DNA of 64,000 nt from Candidatus Ruminimicrobiellum bubulum (GTDB lineage: Bacteria > Elusimicrobiota > Endomicrobiia > Endomicrobiales > Endomicrobiaceae): assembly GCA_017651625.1 (NCBI GenBank), contig JAGCCP010000057.1, forward strand, positions 1-64,000, in the 5' to 3' direction. The position numbers were made by a program, and so were the translations under genes. Below are positions 1-7,687 of the stretch, in pieces. The notes under the pieces were generated by a model. That model ran no database searches and had not been told where the DNA came from. It saw only the letters and a list, made by a program, of their open reading frames with translations. How positions within the stretch are numbered: the first letter of the stretch is position 1; each line of letters opens with the position of its first letter.

Positions 1-25
1 ACCACACTTTCAAAAATTTGTCAAG
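1..25 (-). repeat. Direct-repeat copy 1: truncated strong promoter
   Basis: These 25 bases are identical to 107-131. Read on the minus strand they hold a TTGACA -35 box (19-24) and the full 17-base spacer; the -10 box would lie just left of base 1, outside the window. The first base agrees with the TATAAG -10 of the other copy. It is therefore probably a second, downstream copy of the same leftward promoter. Confidence 0.6.
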
Positions 26-101
26 TACTTTTTTTCTTTTGTACTTTTTATCTCTTAGATTTTTAAAAGAACATTTGCAATTCCGATTTGCAATGGGCAT
101 A

Positions 102-130
102 CTTATACCACACTTTCAAAAATTTGTCAA
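102..130 (-). promoter_or_regulatory. Strong leftward promoter, TTGACA-N17-TATAAG
   Basis: On the minus strand TTGACA (125-130) and TATAAG (102-107) are separated by exactly 17 bases, and TGG precedes the -10 box (extended -10). The promoter points out of the left edge, away from the U32 gene. A copy of its -35 and spacer lies about 106 bases downstream. Tandem promoters of this strength commonly serve rRNA or tRNA operons; the target is not visible here, so that is inference. Confidence 0.7.
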
Positions 131-166
131 GCCCCTAAACAACAATTATTAATTAGTAATTAGAAA

Positions 167-195
167 TTAGTAATTTCGGAATAAATTGCTATAAT
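167..195 (+). promoter_or_regulatory. Promoter of trhP-like gene
   Basis: A consensus TATAAT (190-195) follows a weak -35 (TTAGTA, 167-172) at 17 bases. Only nine bases separate the -10 box from the ATG at 205 and there is no Shine-Dalgarno sequence, so the transcript should be leaderless or nearly so. Confidence 0.5.
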
Positions 196-204
196 ATATA
201 TGTT

Positions 205-1452
205 ATGGAAAATTTTAAATCCGAACTATTATTACCTGCAGGATCTTTATCGAGATTAAAGACTGCTATTTTATACGGAGCAGATGCAGTTTATTCCGGA
301 ACTCCGGACTTATCTTTAAGAGCAAGATCTTCTTTCCCTTTGGAAGAACTTAAAGAAGGTATAGAGTTCGTTCATAATGCAAATAAAAAAATATATCTTA
401 CTTTAAATTTATTTTCACACAATAAGGATATTGATAAATTATCCGTATTTGTAAATACCATAAAAGAATTAAATCCCGACGGAATTATTATTTCTGATCC
501 CGGAGTATTTCAATTTGTGCACGACAGAATTCCTAATATTCCGTTACATATATCCACACAAGCAAATGTCTCATCTTACCTTACTGTAGACTTTTGGAAA
601 AAGATGGGAGCAAGACAATGTGTATTATCAAGAGAAACTTCTTTTAACGAAATAGTTGAAATAAAACAAAAATGTCCCGATATAAAAATAGAAATGTTTA
701 TACATGGTGCAATGTGTATCAGTTATTCCGGAAGATGTCTTATTTCCGCATTTATGGCATCAAGAAGTGCAAACCAGGGAGCATGTGCTCATTCTTGCAG
801 ATGGAAATATAAAATGTATTTAGAAGAAGAAGAAAGACCGGGCAATTTTTATCCGATAGAAGAAGATGATAAAGGAACCTATTTTTTCAATTCTAAAGAT
901 TTATGTTTAATGCCGAAACTGGATAAAATTTTAAAAGCAAAAATAGATTCTTTAAAAATTGAAGGCAGAACAAAAACAGAATATTATGTTGCACAAACAG
1001 CAAGAATATACAGAAAAGCAATTGATGATTATTATTCTAACCCGAAAAAATGGGACAGTTCTATATATATGAAAGAACTTGAAACTTTACAAAACAGAAG
1101 ATACACGTTGGGCTTTTTTAACGGAATACCCGATGACTCCGCACAAGATTATAACGACACTTCAAGTAAAAGTGATTACAGAAATTGCGGAGTTGTAAGA
1201 GAAATAAACGATAACAAAATAACTCTTGAACTAAGACACAAATTATCAAAAGGTGACGAATTTGATTTATTATCTCCTTATCAGTTTGAACCTTACAAAA
1301 TAAAACTAGGAGATATTCAAATCGCAAATTCAAGAAAGGTTGTTGATACTGTTTCCCCCGGTCAAGTTAATCAGGCAATAGTTATTACCATACCGGAACA
1401 AGATGTAAACCTTTTTCCTAAATACACTATAGCAAGAATAAAGATCAAATGA
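205..1452 (+). CDS. trhP: U32 family protein, TrhP (YegQ)-like tRNA hydroxylation factor
   Basis: The 415-residue protein belongs to the U32 'peptidase' family. It opens with the typical ELLLPAGSLSRLKTAILYGA block and carries the Cys cluster C171, C178, C194 and C198 (GAMC..GRC..GAC.HSC) expected to hold an Fe-S cluster, then the KIEGR block near residue 250. The E. coli relatives TrhP/YegQ and RlhA hydroxylate RNA using prephenate-derived chemistry; the length and the C-terminal beta-rich tail fit TrhP better than the longer RlhA. The ATG lies nine bases after a TATAAT box with no ribosome-binding site. The stop overlaps the next ATG (ATGA), so the following genes are probably translated in series. 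Assignment to the family is firm; the exact substrate is inferred. Confidence 0.8.
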   Translation: MENFKSELLLPAGSLSRLKTAILYGADAVYSGTPDLSLRARSSFPLEELKEGIEFVHNANKKIYLTLNLFSHNKDIDKLSVFVNTIKELNPDGIIISDPGVFQFVHDRIPNIPLHISTQANVSSYLTVDFWKKMGARQCVLSRETSFNEIVEIKQKCPDIKIEMFIHGAMCISYSGRCLISAFMASRSANQGACAHSCRWKYKMYLEEEERPGNFYPIEEDDKGTYFFNSKDLCLMPKLDKILKAKIDSLKIEGRTKTEYYVAQTARIYRKAIDDYYSNPKKWDSSIYMKELETLQNRRYTLGFFNGIPDDSAQDYNDTSSKSDYRNCGVVREINDNKITLELRHKLSKGDEFDLLSPYQFEPYKIKLGDIQIANSRKVVDTVSPGQVNQAIVITIPEQDVNLFPKYTIARIKIK

Positions 1453-1664
1453 AACAAATTTTAATTTTATTATCCGCTGTTATCTTTATATTTATATGTA
1501 TTGAAGTTATGTTACAAACAAATTATTATGTACTTTTATATTTTAATAAGATATATAATACTGATGTTCCCGTTGTTCAAACAAAATATAAGTTAAAAAC
1601 AGTTGAAACTTTTATGAATATAAACAATTATATAAGAAACAAATCTATTAAAATGGTAAACTAA
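1449..1664 (+). CDS. Small single-pass membrane protein, unknown function
   Basis: A 71-residue protein begins with a hydrophobic segment (about residues 4-32, ILILLSAVIFIFICIEV) followed by a short polar tail rich in Asn, Lys and Val. It overlaps the stop of the U32 gene by four bases and ends directly before the Smr gene (stop TAA, then ATG at 1665), so it is embedded in the operon with tight spacing, which argues that it is a real gene. I do not recognise a family. It most likely sits in the inner membrane with the tail outside or inside; the sequence does not decide which. Confidence 0.6.
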   Translation: MKQILILLSAVIFIFICIEVMLQTNYYVLLYFNKIYNTDVPVVQTKYKLKTVETFMNINNYIRNKSIKMVN

Positions 1665-1940
1665 ATGTCTTGTTTAAAACTTGATTTACATGATATTTTT
1701 AATAAAGGTAAAGAAATAGATAAAGCGTTGGTTGATATAATTCAACGGGCAGTAAATAAAAAAATAGACATTGTTGAAATTATTCCGGGTAAAGGAACAG
1801 GGCAACTAAAAAAGAAAGTTATCCGTTTTTTAAATGAGCCCAACATAAAAAAATGTTATAGCAGATATAAAACCGATAACATAAATTTTGGTAAAATATA
1901 TGTATACTTTAACCATAAGAAATTGGAGAAAAGCAAATGA
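1665..1940 (+). CDS. Smr-domain protein
   Basis: The 91-residue protein is a stand-alone Smr (small MutS-related) domain. It opens with the family's LDLH motif (about residues 6-9), followed by a helix and the IIPGKGTGQLKKKV loop (residues 40-53), matching the HGxGxG/L pattern. Smr domains bind or cut nucleic acid, often branched DNA or stalled-ribosome mRNA (MutS2, SmrB). Here the glycine loop reads PGKGTG, lacking the leading His, so nuclease activity is uncertain. It lies between two membrane-protein genes in one operon and overlaps the next ORF by four bases. Confidence 0.75.
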   Translation: MSCLKLDLHDIFNKGKEIDKALVDIIQRAVNKKIDIVEIIPGKGTGQLKKKVIRFLNEPNIKKCYSRYKTDNINFGKIYVYFNHKKLEKSK

Positions 1941-2398
1941 GAAATTTTATTATTGTGATTTTAATAAACATGTTTGCTTTGTTTATTGTCTCAGGAATTT
2001 TTAACGGAATTTCAATTACAAGTTGGCAAGCATTAATAGTTGCAGCAATAATATTATCTTTAATAAATATTTATTTAAAGCCTGTTATAAAAATAATAAT
2101 GTTGCCGGTAAACTTTTTTACTTTGGGCCTTTTTACATTATTTATAAATGCTTTCTTATTAATAATCGTAGAAAAGATAGTAAAAGGTTTTTATATAGCG
2201 GATTTTACAACCGCTTTTTTCGGCGCATTAATGTTAAGCATAATTTATTTAATAGTTGAAAGATTTGTTATAGTCAGAGACCAATCTTTCTACAACTCGT
2301 CATCGGAACCTAAAGTTCATTATAAAGAATCTTTGGACAAAGACAATATTATAGATGTGGAAGGAAAATATGAAGATGACAAAAACGACAATGTATAA
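1937..2398 (+). CDS. Holin-superfamily IV / YvlD-like membrane protein
   Basis: The protein has 153 residues and four hydrophobic segments (about 4-22, 28-45, 52-80, 88-112), including the family pattern INIYLKPVIKIIMLPVNFFTLGL typical of the YvlD/DUF360 'phage holin family 4' proteins. A charged tail of about 40 residues follows. Despite the name, chromosomal members are not phage genes; their role in the envelope is poorly known. The start overlaps the Smr stop by four bases (ATGA). No phage genes lie nearby, so a holin role is unlikely. Confidence 0.75.
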   Translation: MRNFIIVILINMFALFIVSGIFNGISITSWQALIVAAIILSLINIYLKPVIKIIMLPVNFFTLGLFTLFINAFLLIIVEKIVKGFYIADFTTAFFGALMLSIIYLIVERFVIVRDQSFYNSSSEPKVHYKESLDKDNIIDVEGKYEDDKNDNV

Positions 2399-2427
2399 TT
2401 AACGATTAAAAAATCGGAGGAAAAGAA

Positions 2428-3618
2428 GTGATAACCAAACAACTTATTGAAAGAATATTTTCGGCAGCAAATATTTTAAGATGGAATGATCATATAAGGC
2501 CGTTTGATTTTTTTGAAATAGATAAACAAGCGCACAAGATGATTATTGCTTATATCATTGCAAAATTCGATGAAGAAGAAAATAAAAAAATAGATTGGCT
2601 AAAACTTATCGAAGGCGGAATATTTGAATTTTTTCACAGAACAATGCTCACGGATTTAAAGCCGGAAGTTTATCATGAAATAATGTCAAAAAAGAAAAAA
2701 GAGTTGAACAAATGGGTATTGGAAAATCTCATTGAAGATATTTCAAAAATAGGCCCGGAATTTACAAAAAGATTTGAACAATATTTGTTTGATGATGAAT
2801 ATGCAAAATATGAAAAAAGAATTCTCGCCGCTTCTCATGAATTTTCTACAAGATGGGAATTCGGTGTAATTTATCCTTTAAATCAAATGCTTTACGGAAT
2901 ACACAGAACAAAAGAAACCGTTGAAAATTGTGTATCAAAATATCAAGATTTTGCAGGTGTAAAAAATCTTGTAATGAACAAAAAATATTACGGTTTTTTA
3001 GATTTGTGCGGTCAGTTAAGATTTCAACAAAGATGGGCACAATCTTTCAGACAACCGAAAACTACCGTTTTAGGACACATGTTTATAGTTGCAATTTTTG
3101 CATATCTATATTCTTTAGATATGAATGTTTGTGAAAAAAGATGTTACAACAATTTCTTCTCATCTTTATTTCACGACTTACCTGAAATTTTAACCAAAGA
3201 TATAATAAGTCCGGTAAAATCGTCCGTAGAAGGCCTTGAAGATATAATAAAAGAATTTGAAAAGAAACAAGTTGAAAATAGAATTTTACCTTTACTTCCG
3301 GAAACTTGGCACTTCGAAATGAAATACTTTATAGAAAATGAATTCACAAATAGAGTTGTAGAAAACAACGAAGTTAAATTTATGGATACAATCGAAGAAA
3401 AATATAATAAAAATGAATTCAATGCTGCAGACGGTGGATTGGTCGAAGTTTGCGATAAGCTATCTGCATATATAGAAGCAAGTCTTGCTTTAAGATACGG
3501 TATTCATTCCGATATGTTAAATAAATCAAAGATGAAACTTTATAATAGATTTGCAAACTTAAAAATTGCAAATTTAACATTTAAAGACGTGTTTGATTAT
3601 TTTAAAGAAGAGAATTAA
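2428..3618 (+). CDS. HD-domain phosphohydrolase (YfbR-like HD_3 family)
   Basis: This 396-residue cytoplasmic protein contains a metal-dependent HD domain in its C-terminal half: a histidine in TTVLGHMF (about 217), the HD pair in SLFHDLPE (about 250), and an aspartate in EVCDKLSAYIEA (about 350). The arrangement resembles YfbR-type nucleotidases. The N-terminal 200 residues are helical and not recognised. A good Shine-Dalgarno (GGAGG) precedes the start; some readings could start with GTG at 2428 (MITKQ), which is the spacing-favoured choice. The gene ends with its stop codon interlocked with the convergent PBP stop (TTAA at 3615-3618). Substrate is unknown. Confidence 0.7.
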   Translation: MITKQLIERIFSAANILRWNDHIRPFDFFEIDKQAHKMIIAYIIAKFDEEENKKIDWLKLIEGGIFEFFHRTMLTDLKPEVYHEIMSKKKKELNKWVLENLIEDISKIGPEFTKRFEQYLFDDEYAKYEKRILAASHEFSTRWEFGVIYPLNQMLYGIHRTKETVENCVSKYQDFAGVKNLVMNKKYYGFLDLCGQLRFQQRWAQSFRQPKTTVLGHMFIVAIFAYLYSLDMNVCEKRCYNNFFSSLFHDLPEILTKDIISPVKSSVEGLEDIIKEFEKKQVENRILPLLPETWHFEMKYFIENEFTNRVVENNEVKFMDTIEEKYNKNEFNAADGGLVEVCDKLSAYIEASLALRYGIHSDMLNKSKMKLYNRFANLKIANLTFKDVFDYFKEEN

Positions 3619-5723
3619 TAACCTTCGTTTTCTTCGGCTTCTTCAGCTATAACTTTTTCATCGTACTGATTTTTTTGAGTGCAGTACATGGTAGGAACTG
3701 TTCCTTCCAAAAATGTTTCCAGATAAGCATTTGGTGTTTTACTTAGTGCGAGAAGCCCTGTTTTTGGATCTATCAAAGCCCACTCTATTCCATTAGTGGG
3801 TTGTGTAAAATCAACAGTAGGATAACCTTTTAATGCTTCTTTCATAAATGTTGTCCATATAGGACAAGCAAGACTTCCGCCCGTAACTTTTGATCCTAAC
3901 GAAGTTCTGTCATCATAACCTACCCAAACACCTGCGACTATTTGCGGAGTATATCCTACAAACCAAGCATCAACACTGTCGTTAGATGTTCCGGTTTTTC
4001 CGGCACAAGGTCTGCCTAATTGTCTTGCGGCATATCCACTGCCATTTTTTACAACACCTTGCAAAAGATTTGTCATAACATAAGATGTTTCCGGTGATAA
4101 CACTTCTTTTTCTACAGGTAAATTATTTTCTAAAACTTTACCGTCTTTATCTATAACTTTTGTAATAAAGTAAGGTTCCGTTCTTACACCACCGGAAGCC
4201 AATGTTCCGAAAGAAGAAACCATTTCTTGCAATGTAACATCACTTGAACCGAGCGCCAAAGATAAAGTGTTTGTTAAAGGACTTTTTATACCCATCTTTC
4301 TCGCATAATCTATAACAGTGTTCGGCTTTATTTTATCTATAACTTCTATTGCACAAGTATTCAACGATCTCGCCAAAGCTTCTCTTAATAAAACATTACC
4401 TCTGTATTTTCCCCCATAATTTACCGGATACCAAATTTTCATAGGATCTATAACTTCATCTCTTGTCATTTTCTCGGCTAACACTTCAATATAAGAAACT
4501 TTTCTTGAAACCAAATTCCAAGTCGTTCCATCAAACAAATACACCATTTGTTCATCTTCCAACGGTGTTGCGGGTGTCATTTGTTTTGTATCTATTGCGG
4601 CAGTATAAACAAATGGTTTAAAAGAAGATCCTGCCTGTCTTTTTGCTTGAACTGCTCTATTAAATTTTGTTTCTTTAAAATCTCTACCGCCAACCATAAC
4701 TCTTATAGCACCGGTTTTGGGATCTATTGCCATTATGGCACCTTGAACTTTTTTAGGTTCAACTCCTTCTTTTTCAAAAGTACTTAAATGTTCCTGGTCG
4801 AATTTATCCAAAGCTTCGGTTAACGCTTTTTCTGCGGCTTCCTGCATTTTTATATCGAGAGTAGTGTATATGGTTAAACCGCCTTTATGCAAAACATTCG
4901 TTCCGTATTTCGGTTCCAACAAAATTCTTAAATATTCAACAAAATAGTGTCCCGATGTTTGCTCTTGTGTATGTTTTTCTGTAGGAACAGGAACTTCGTT
5001 TGCTTCTTTTTCTTGTTCTTCGGTTATGTATCCCAATTCTCTCATTCTGGATAAAACAAGTGCTCTTCTTTTTGTTGCTCTTTCTGGATTTCTTAACGGA
5101 GAATAATAATTTGGAGCTTTAGGAAGAGCGGCAATCATTGCACATTCCGCTAAATTCAAATCTCTAACCGATTTTCCGAAATATATTCTTGATGCGGATT
5201 CTGCCCCATATCCGCCGGCACCGAAATATATTTGATTAATATAAAGTTGTAAAATTTCTTCTTTTGTGTATTGTCTTTCAAGTTGTATTGTAAGTAAAAC
5301 TTCTTTTATTTTCCTTGTAAGTGTTCTTTCCGCAGTCAAAAATATCGTTTTTGATAATTGTTGAGTTATTGTAGAACCACCCTGTGCAACTTTACCTTTC
5401 AAAAGATTTTTTACAAATGCTCTTAAAATACCTTTCGTGGATATTCCCCAATGTTCATAAAAATCGTTATCTTCCGTTGCCAAAAAAGCATTTTGTAAAT
5501 CTACAGGAATATCTTTTAAAGGGACCAAAACTCTTCTTTCAACAAAAAGTTCCGTAATGAGTCTTTCGTTTCTATCAAAAATTCTCGTAACTATACTCGG
5601 GGTATAATTTTCAAGGTTAGATATAGACGGCAACTCATCTACAAGTTTTTTTGTATACAGAGAACCTGCAACTATTGATATTGAAAAAAGTATTGTTAGC
5701 ACTAATATTATTTTAAATTTCAT
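3615..5723 (-). CDS. mrcA: Class A penicillin-binding protein 1A
   Basis: A bifunctional peptidoglycan synthase of about 702 residues: a short cytoplasmic start and one membrane anchor (ILVLTILFSISIVAGSL), a GT51 glycosyltransferase domain (TEDNDFYEHWG with the catalytic Glu, GGSTITQQLSKT, IYFGAGGYG), and a transpeptidase domain with SSFK, SLN and KTGTS motifs. I place the start at 5723 (MKFKIILV) rather than the upstream codon at 5756, because 5756 lies inside the promoter's -35 region and the shorter form begins like other PBP1A proteins. A TATAAT box ends ten bases before the ATG with no ribosome-binding site, so the message is probably leaderless. The 3' end interlocks with the convergent HD gene. 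Confidence 0.93.
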   Translation of the reverse strand: MKFKIILVLTILFSISIVAGSLYTKKLVDELPSISNLENYTPSIVTRIFDRNERLITELFVERRVLVPLKDIPVDLQNAFLATEDNDFYEHWGISTKGILRAFVKNLLKGKVAQGGSTITQQLSKTIFLTAERTLTRKIKEVLLTIQLERQYTKEEILQLYINQIYFGAGGYGAESASRIYFGKSVRDLNLAECAMIAALPKAPNYYSPLRNPERATKRRALVLSRMRELGYITEEQEKEANEVPVPTEKHTQEQTSGHYFVEYLRILLEPKYGTNVLHKGGLTIYTTLDIKMQEAAEKALTEALDKFDQEHLSTFEKEGVEPKKVQGAIMAIDPKTGAIRVMVGGRDFKETKFNRAVQAKRQAGSSFKPFVYTAAIDTKQMTPATPLEDEQMVYLFDGTTWNLVSRKVSYIEVLAEKMTRDEVIDPMKIWYPVNYGGKYRGNVLLREALARSLNTCAIEVIDKIKPNTVIDYARKMGIKSPLTNTLSLALGSSDVTLQEMVSSFGTLASGGVRTEPYFITKVIDKDGKVLENNLPVEKEVLSPETSYVMTNLLQGVVKNGSGYAARQLGRPCAGKTGTSNDSVDAWFVGYTPQIVAGVWVGYDDRTSLGSKVTGGSLACPIWTTFMKEALKGYPTVDFTQPTNGIEWALIDPKTGLLALSKTPNAYLETFLEGTVPTMYCTQKNQYDEKVIAEEAEENEGY

Positions 5724-5732
5724 GATTTTATT

Positions 5733-5761
5733 ATTATACATAATCAAAAATTGCAAGGCAA
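5733..5761 (-). promoter_or_regulatory. pbp1A promoter with palindrome over the -35 box
   Basis: Minus-strand TTGCCT (5756-5761), 17 bases, TATAAT (5733-5738). The -35 box lies in the palindrome AATTGC-CTT-GCAATT (5749-5763). The gatC promoter at 15633-15661 has the same boxes, palindrome and most of the same spacer, so this is likely a shared regulated promoter type. Confidence 0.7.
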
Positions 5762-5763
5762 TT

Positions 5764-5875
5764 TTTTAGGTTATAAGTTTATAGGGTGATAGGGTTATTG
5801 GTAAAAAACAACAAAAAAATCAAAAACAAAAAAACAACCTATTATCATATAATCTCACAACCCCATAATCTAAAA
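5764..5875. repeat. Long imperfect palindrome between pbp1A and the Kef gene
   Basis: A purine-rich arm (about 5764-5800, starting TTTTAGGTTATAAG) is the imperfect complement of a pyrimidine-rich arm (about 5838-5875, ending CATAATCTAAAA); many differences are A/G transitions that would still pair as G-U in RNA. The loop (5801-5837) is almost only A and C. No ORF of note lies here. Confidence 0.45.
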
Positions 5876-5881
5876 TTTTCC

Positions 5882-5910
5882 TTGAAAAAAAATTTGCACA
5901 CATATATAAT
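5882..5910 (+). promoter_or_regulatory. Promoter of the Kef-type antiporter gene
   Basis: TTGAAA (5882-5887), a 17-base spacer and TATAAT (5905-5910). The leader is about 25 bases and contains an AAGGA Shine-Dalgarno eight bases before the ATG. Confidence 0.75.
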
Positions 5911-5939
5911 AATGTTTAATAAAAAGCATAAGGATTTTT

Positions 5940-7640
5940 ATGTCTAACGGAATAGGTTTATTATTCACATTAACAAGCGGTTTAACTGTTGCTTTACTGC
6001 TCGGTTATATTGCTCACAAAATAAAATTATCACCTCTTGTAGGATATTTAATTGCCGGTATTATGGTAAGCCCGTATTCACCCGGAATTGTTGCTGATAT
6101 GAGCATCGCACAACAGTGTGCGGAAATCGGTATCGTTCTTCTAATGTTCGGTGTAGGAATGCACTTTAAATTGGAAGATTTCATTTCGGTAAAAAATATT
6201 GCCGTAGGTGCATTAATTCAAATAGCAAATTGCACAATTATCTCCGCAATATTAATAAAACTTTTAGGATGGTCTTGGACTTCAGGTATTATTTTAGGTA
6301 TGTCAATATCTGTTGCAAGTACTGTCGTTTTAACAAGAGTATTTTCCGATAATAAATTATTACATACTCCTACCGGTCATGCCGCAATAGGTTGGCTTAT
6401 ATTAGAAGATCTTTTTACAATTTTAGTATTGGTTTTGTTACCCGCTTTTTTAGGTAAAACAGCATCCAACCATAATTTATTTTTAACATTTGTAATTACT
6501 GTTTTGAAACTCTCTGTATTGGTTGTATTTGCCTTGATTGTAGGTAAAAAAGTTATACCTTTCTTGTTGGAACATATATCAAAAACAGGTAACAGAGAGC
6601 TTTTTATATTAGCGGTTCTTGTTATTGCACTAGGGATATCTGTTTGTGCAGCGGAATTTTTCGGAGCCTCTATGGCATTGGGTGCATTTTTGGCAGGTAT
6701 GGTTGTGGGACAATCGGATTTCAGTTCAAGAGCAACTTCCGAAGCTCTTCCGATAAGTGATGTTTTCTCTGTTCTATTTTTTGTATCTGTAGGAATGCTT
6801 TTTGATATTTCATCTTTGAAATCATCTTGGATATTAACGCTAATACTATTAATAATTGTTCTGTTAGTAAAACCTATATGTGCAATTTTGGTTGTAAAAA
6901 TTTTAAAACAGCCTATAAAAAAAGCCATATATATCGGTGTTGCTTTAGGCCAAATAGGAGAATTTTCATTTATTTTAGCATCACTTGCAGTATCTTATGG
7001 AATAATGTCTAAAGATGCTTACAATGCAATAATATTTGTATCAATTGTTACAATAACATTTAATACTACAATTTACAGATGGATACCTTCTATAATAAAA
7101 TTTTTACAAAATAAAGGCTACTTTAAAACTTATTACACAATAACGGATGAAATAGAAAATGAAACTAAAGATTTAAGGCATGTTATTGTTATAGGATATG
7201 GTCCTGTAGGTAAAACAATATCCAAAATATTGTTACAAAAACAAATAAATGTAACTGTTATCGAAATGAATATTGATACAGTAAAAAAGATAAAATTACA
7301 AAACATAAAAGAACTCAGAGCAATTTACGGAGATGCTTCTCAAAGAGAAATTTTAATAATGTCCGCTATTCAAACGGCAGAGGCAATCATTATTTCCACC
7401 CCGTTTGCACCGGCACAAGAAATAACAGAAATAGCAAAATCTTTAAATTCAAGAATAAAGATATTAGTACATACAACTTATTCGGAAAATGCTAAAGATT
7501 TAAGAAAAAAGAACTCAGATCTAATAGTTCGTTCCGGGGAAGGATCGGTAGCACTTGCTTTATCAAAAGAAGTATTTACCATTTACGGTACAACGAACTT
7601 TGAAGAAGAAATAGACAAAATTTATAAAGAACTACTGTAA
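5940..7640 (+). CDS. CPA2-family cation:proton antiporter (Kef type) with TrkA-N domain
   Basis: The 566-residue protein has an N-terminal domain of about 12 hydrophobic segments (residues 5-385) typical of the CPA2 Na+(K+)/H+ exchangers, including GYLIAGIMVSPYSPG and the LGAFLAGMVVGQS segment. A cytoplasmic Rossmann domain (TrkA-N) begins near residue 412 with VIVIGYGPVGKTI and a downstream GDASQREIL block that binds NAD(H). It should move K+ or Na+ against protons and be gated by the nucleotide-binding domain. It is transcribed from its own promoter divergently from pbp1A. Whether it is glutathione-gated like KefB/KefC cannot be told from the sequence. Confidence 0.88.
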   Translation: MSNGIGLLFTLTSGLTVALLLGYIAHKIKLSPLVGYLIAGIMVSPYSPGIVADMSIAQQCAEIGIVLLMFGVGMHFKLEDFISVKNIAVGALIQIANCTIISAILIKLLGWSWTSGIILGMSISVASTVVLTRVFSDNKLLHTPTGHAAIGWLILEDLFTILVLVLLPAFLGKTASNHNLFLTFVITVLKLSVLVVFALIVGKKVIPFLLEHISKTGNRELFILAVLVIALGISVCAAEFFGASMALGAFLAGMVVGQSDFSSRATSEALPISDVFSVLFFVSVGMLFDISSLKSSWILTLILLIIVLLVKPICAILVVKILKQPIKKAIYIGVALGQIGEFSFILASLAVSYGIMSKDAYNAIIFVSIVTITFNTTIYRWIPSIIKFLQNKGYFKTYYTITDEIENETKDLRHVIVIGYGPVGKTISKILLQKQINVTVIEMNIDTVKKIKLQNIKELRAIYGDASQREILIMSAIQTAEAIIISTPFAPAQEITEIAKSLNSRIKILVHTTYSENAKDLRKKNSDLIVRSGEGSVALALSKEVFTIYGTTNFEEEIDKIYKELL

Positions 7641-7687
7641 AAATTTGATATAATAATCAATATATTTAATTAAAAAGGGATTTTATT

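Noticed and set aside
1-131. Possible CRISPR repeat pair at the left edge
   Set aside because: Two copies of 25 bases with 81 bases between; the repeat contains promoter boxes with proper spacing and no dyad typical of CRISPR repeats.
1937-2398. Holin as a sign of a prophage
   Set aside because: Chromosomal YvlD-type proteins are common and no phage structural, lysis or integrase gene is near.
7641-7687. glmS ribozyme in front of glmS
   Set aside because: The gap is 47 bases, too short for the ribozyme core, and no matching pairing elements are visible.
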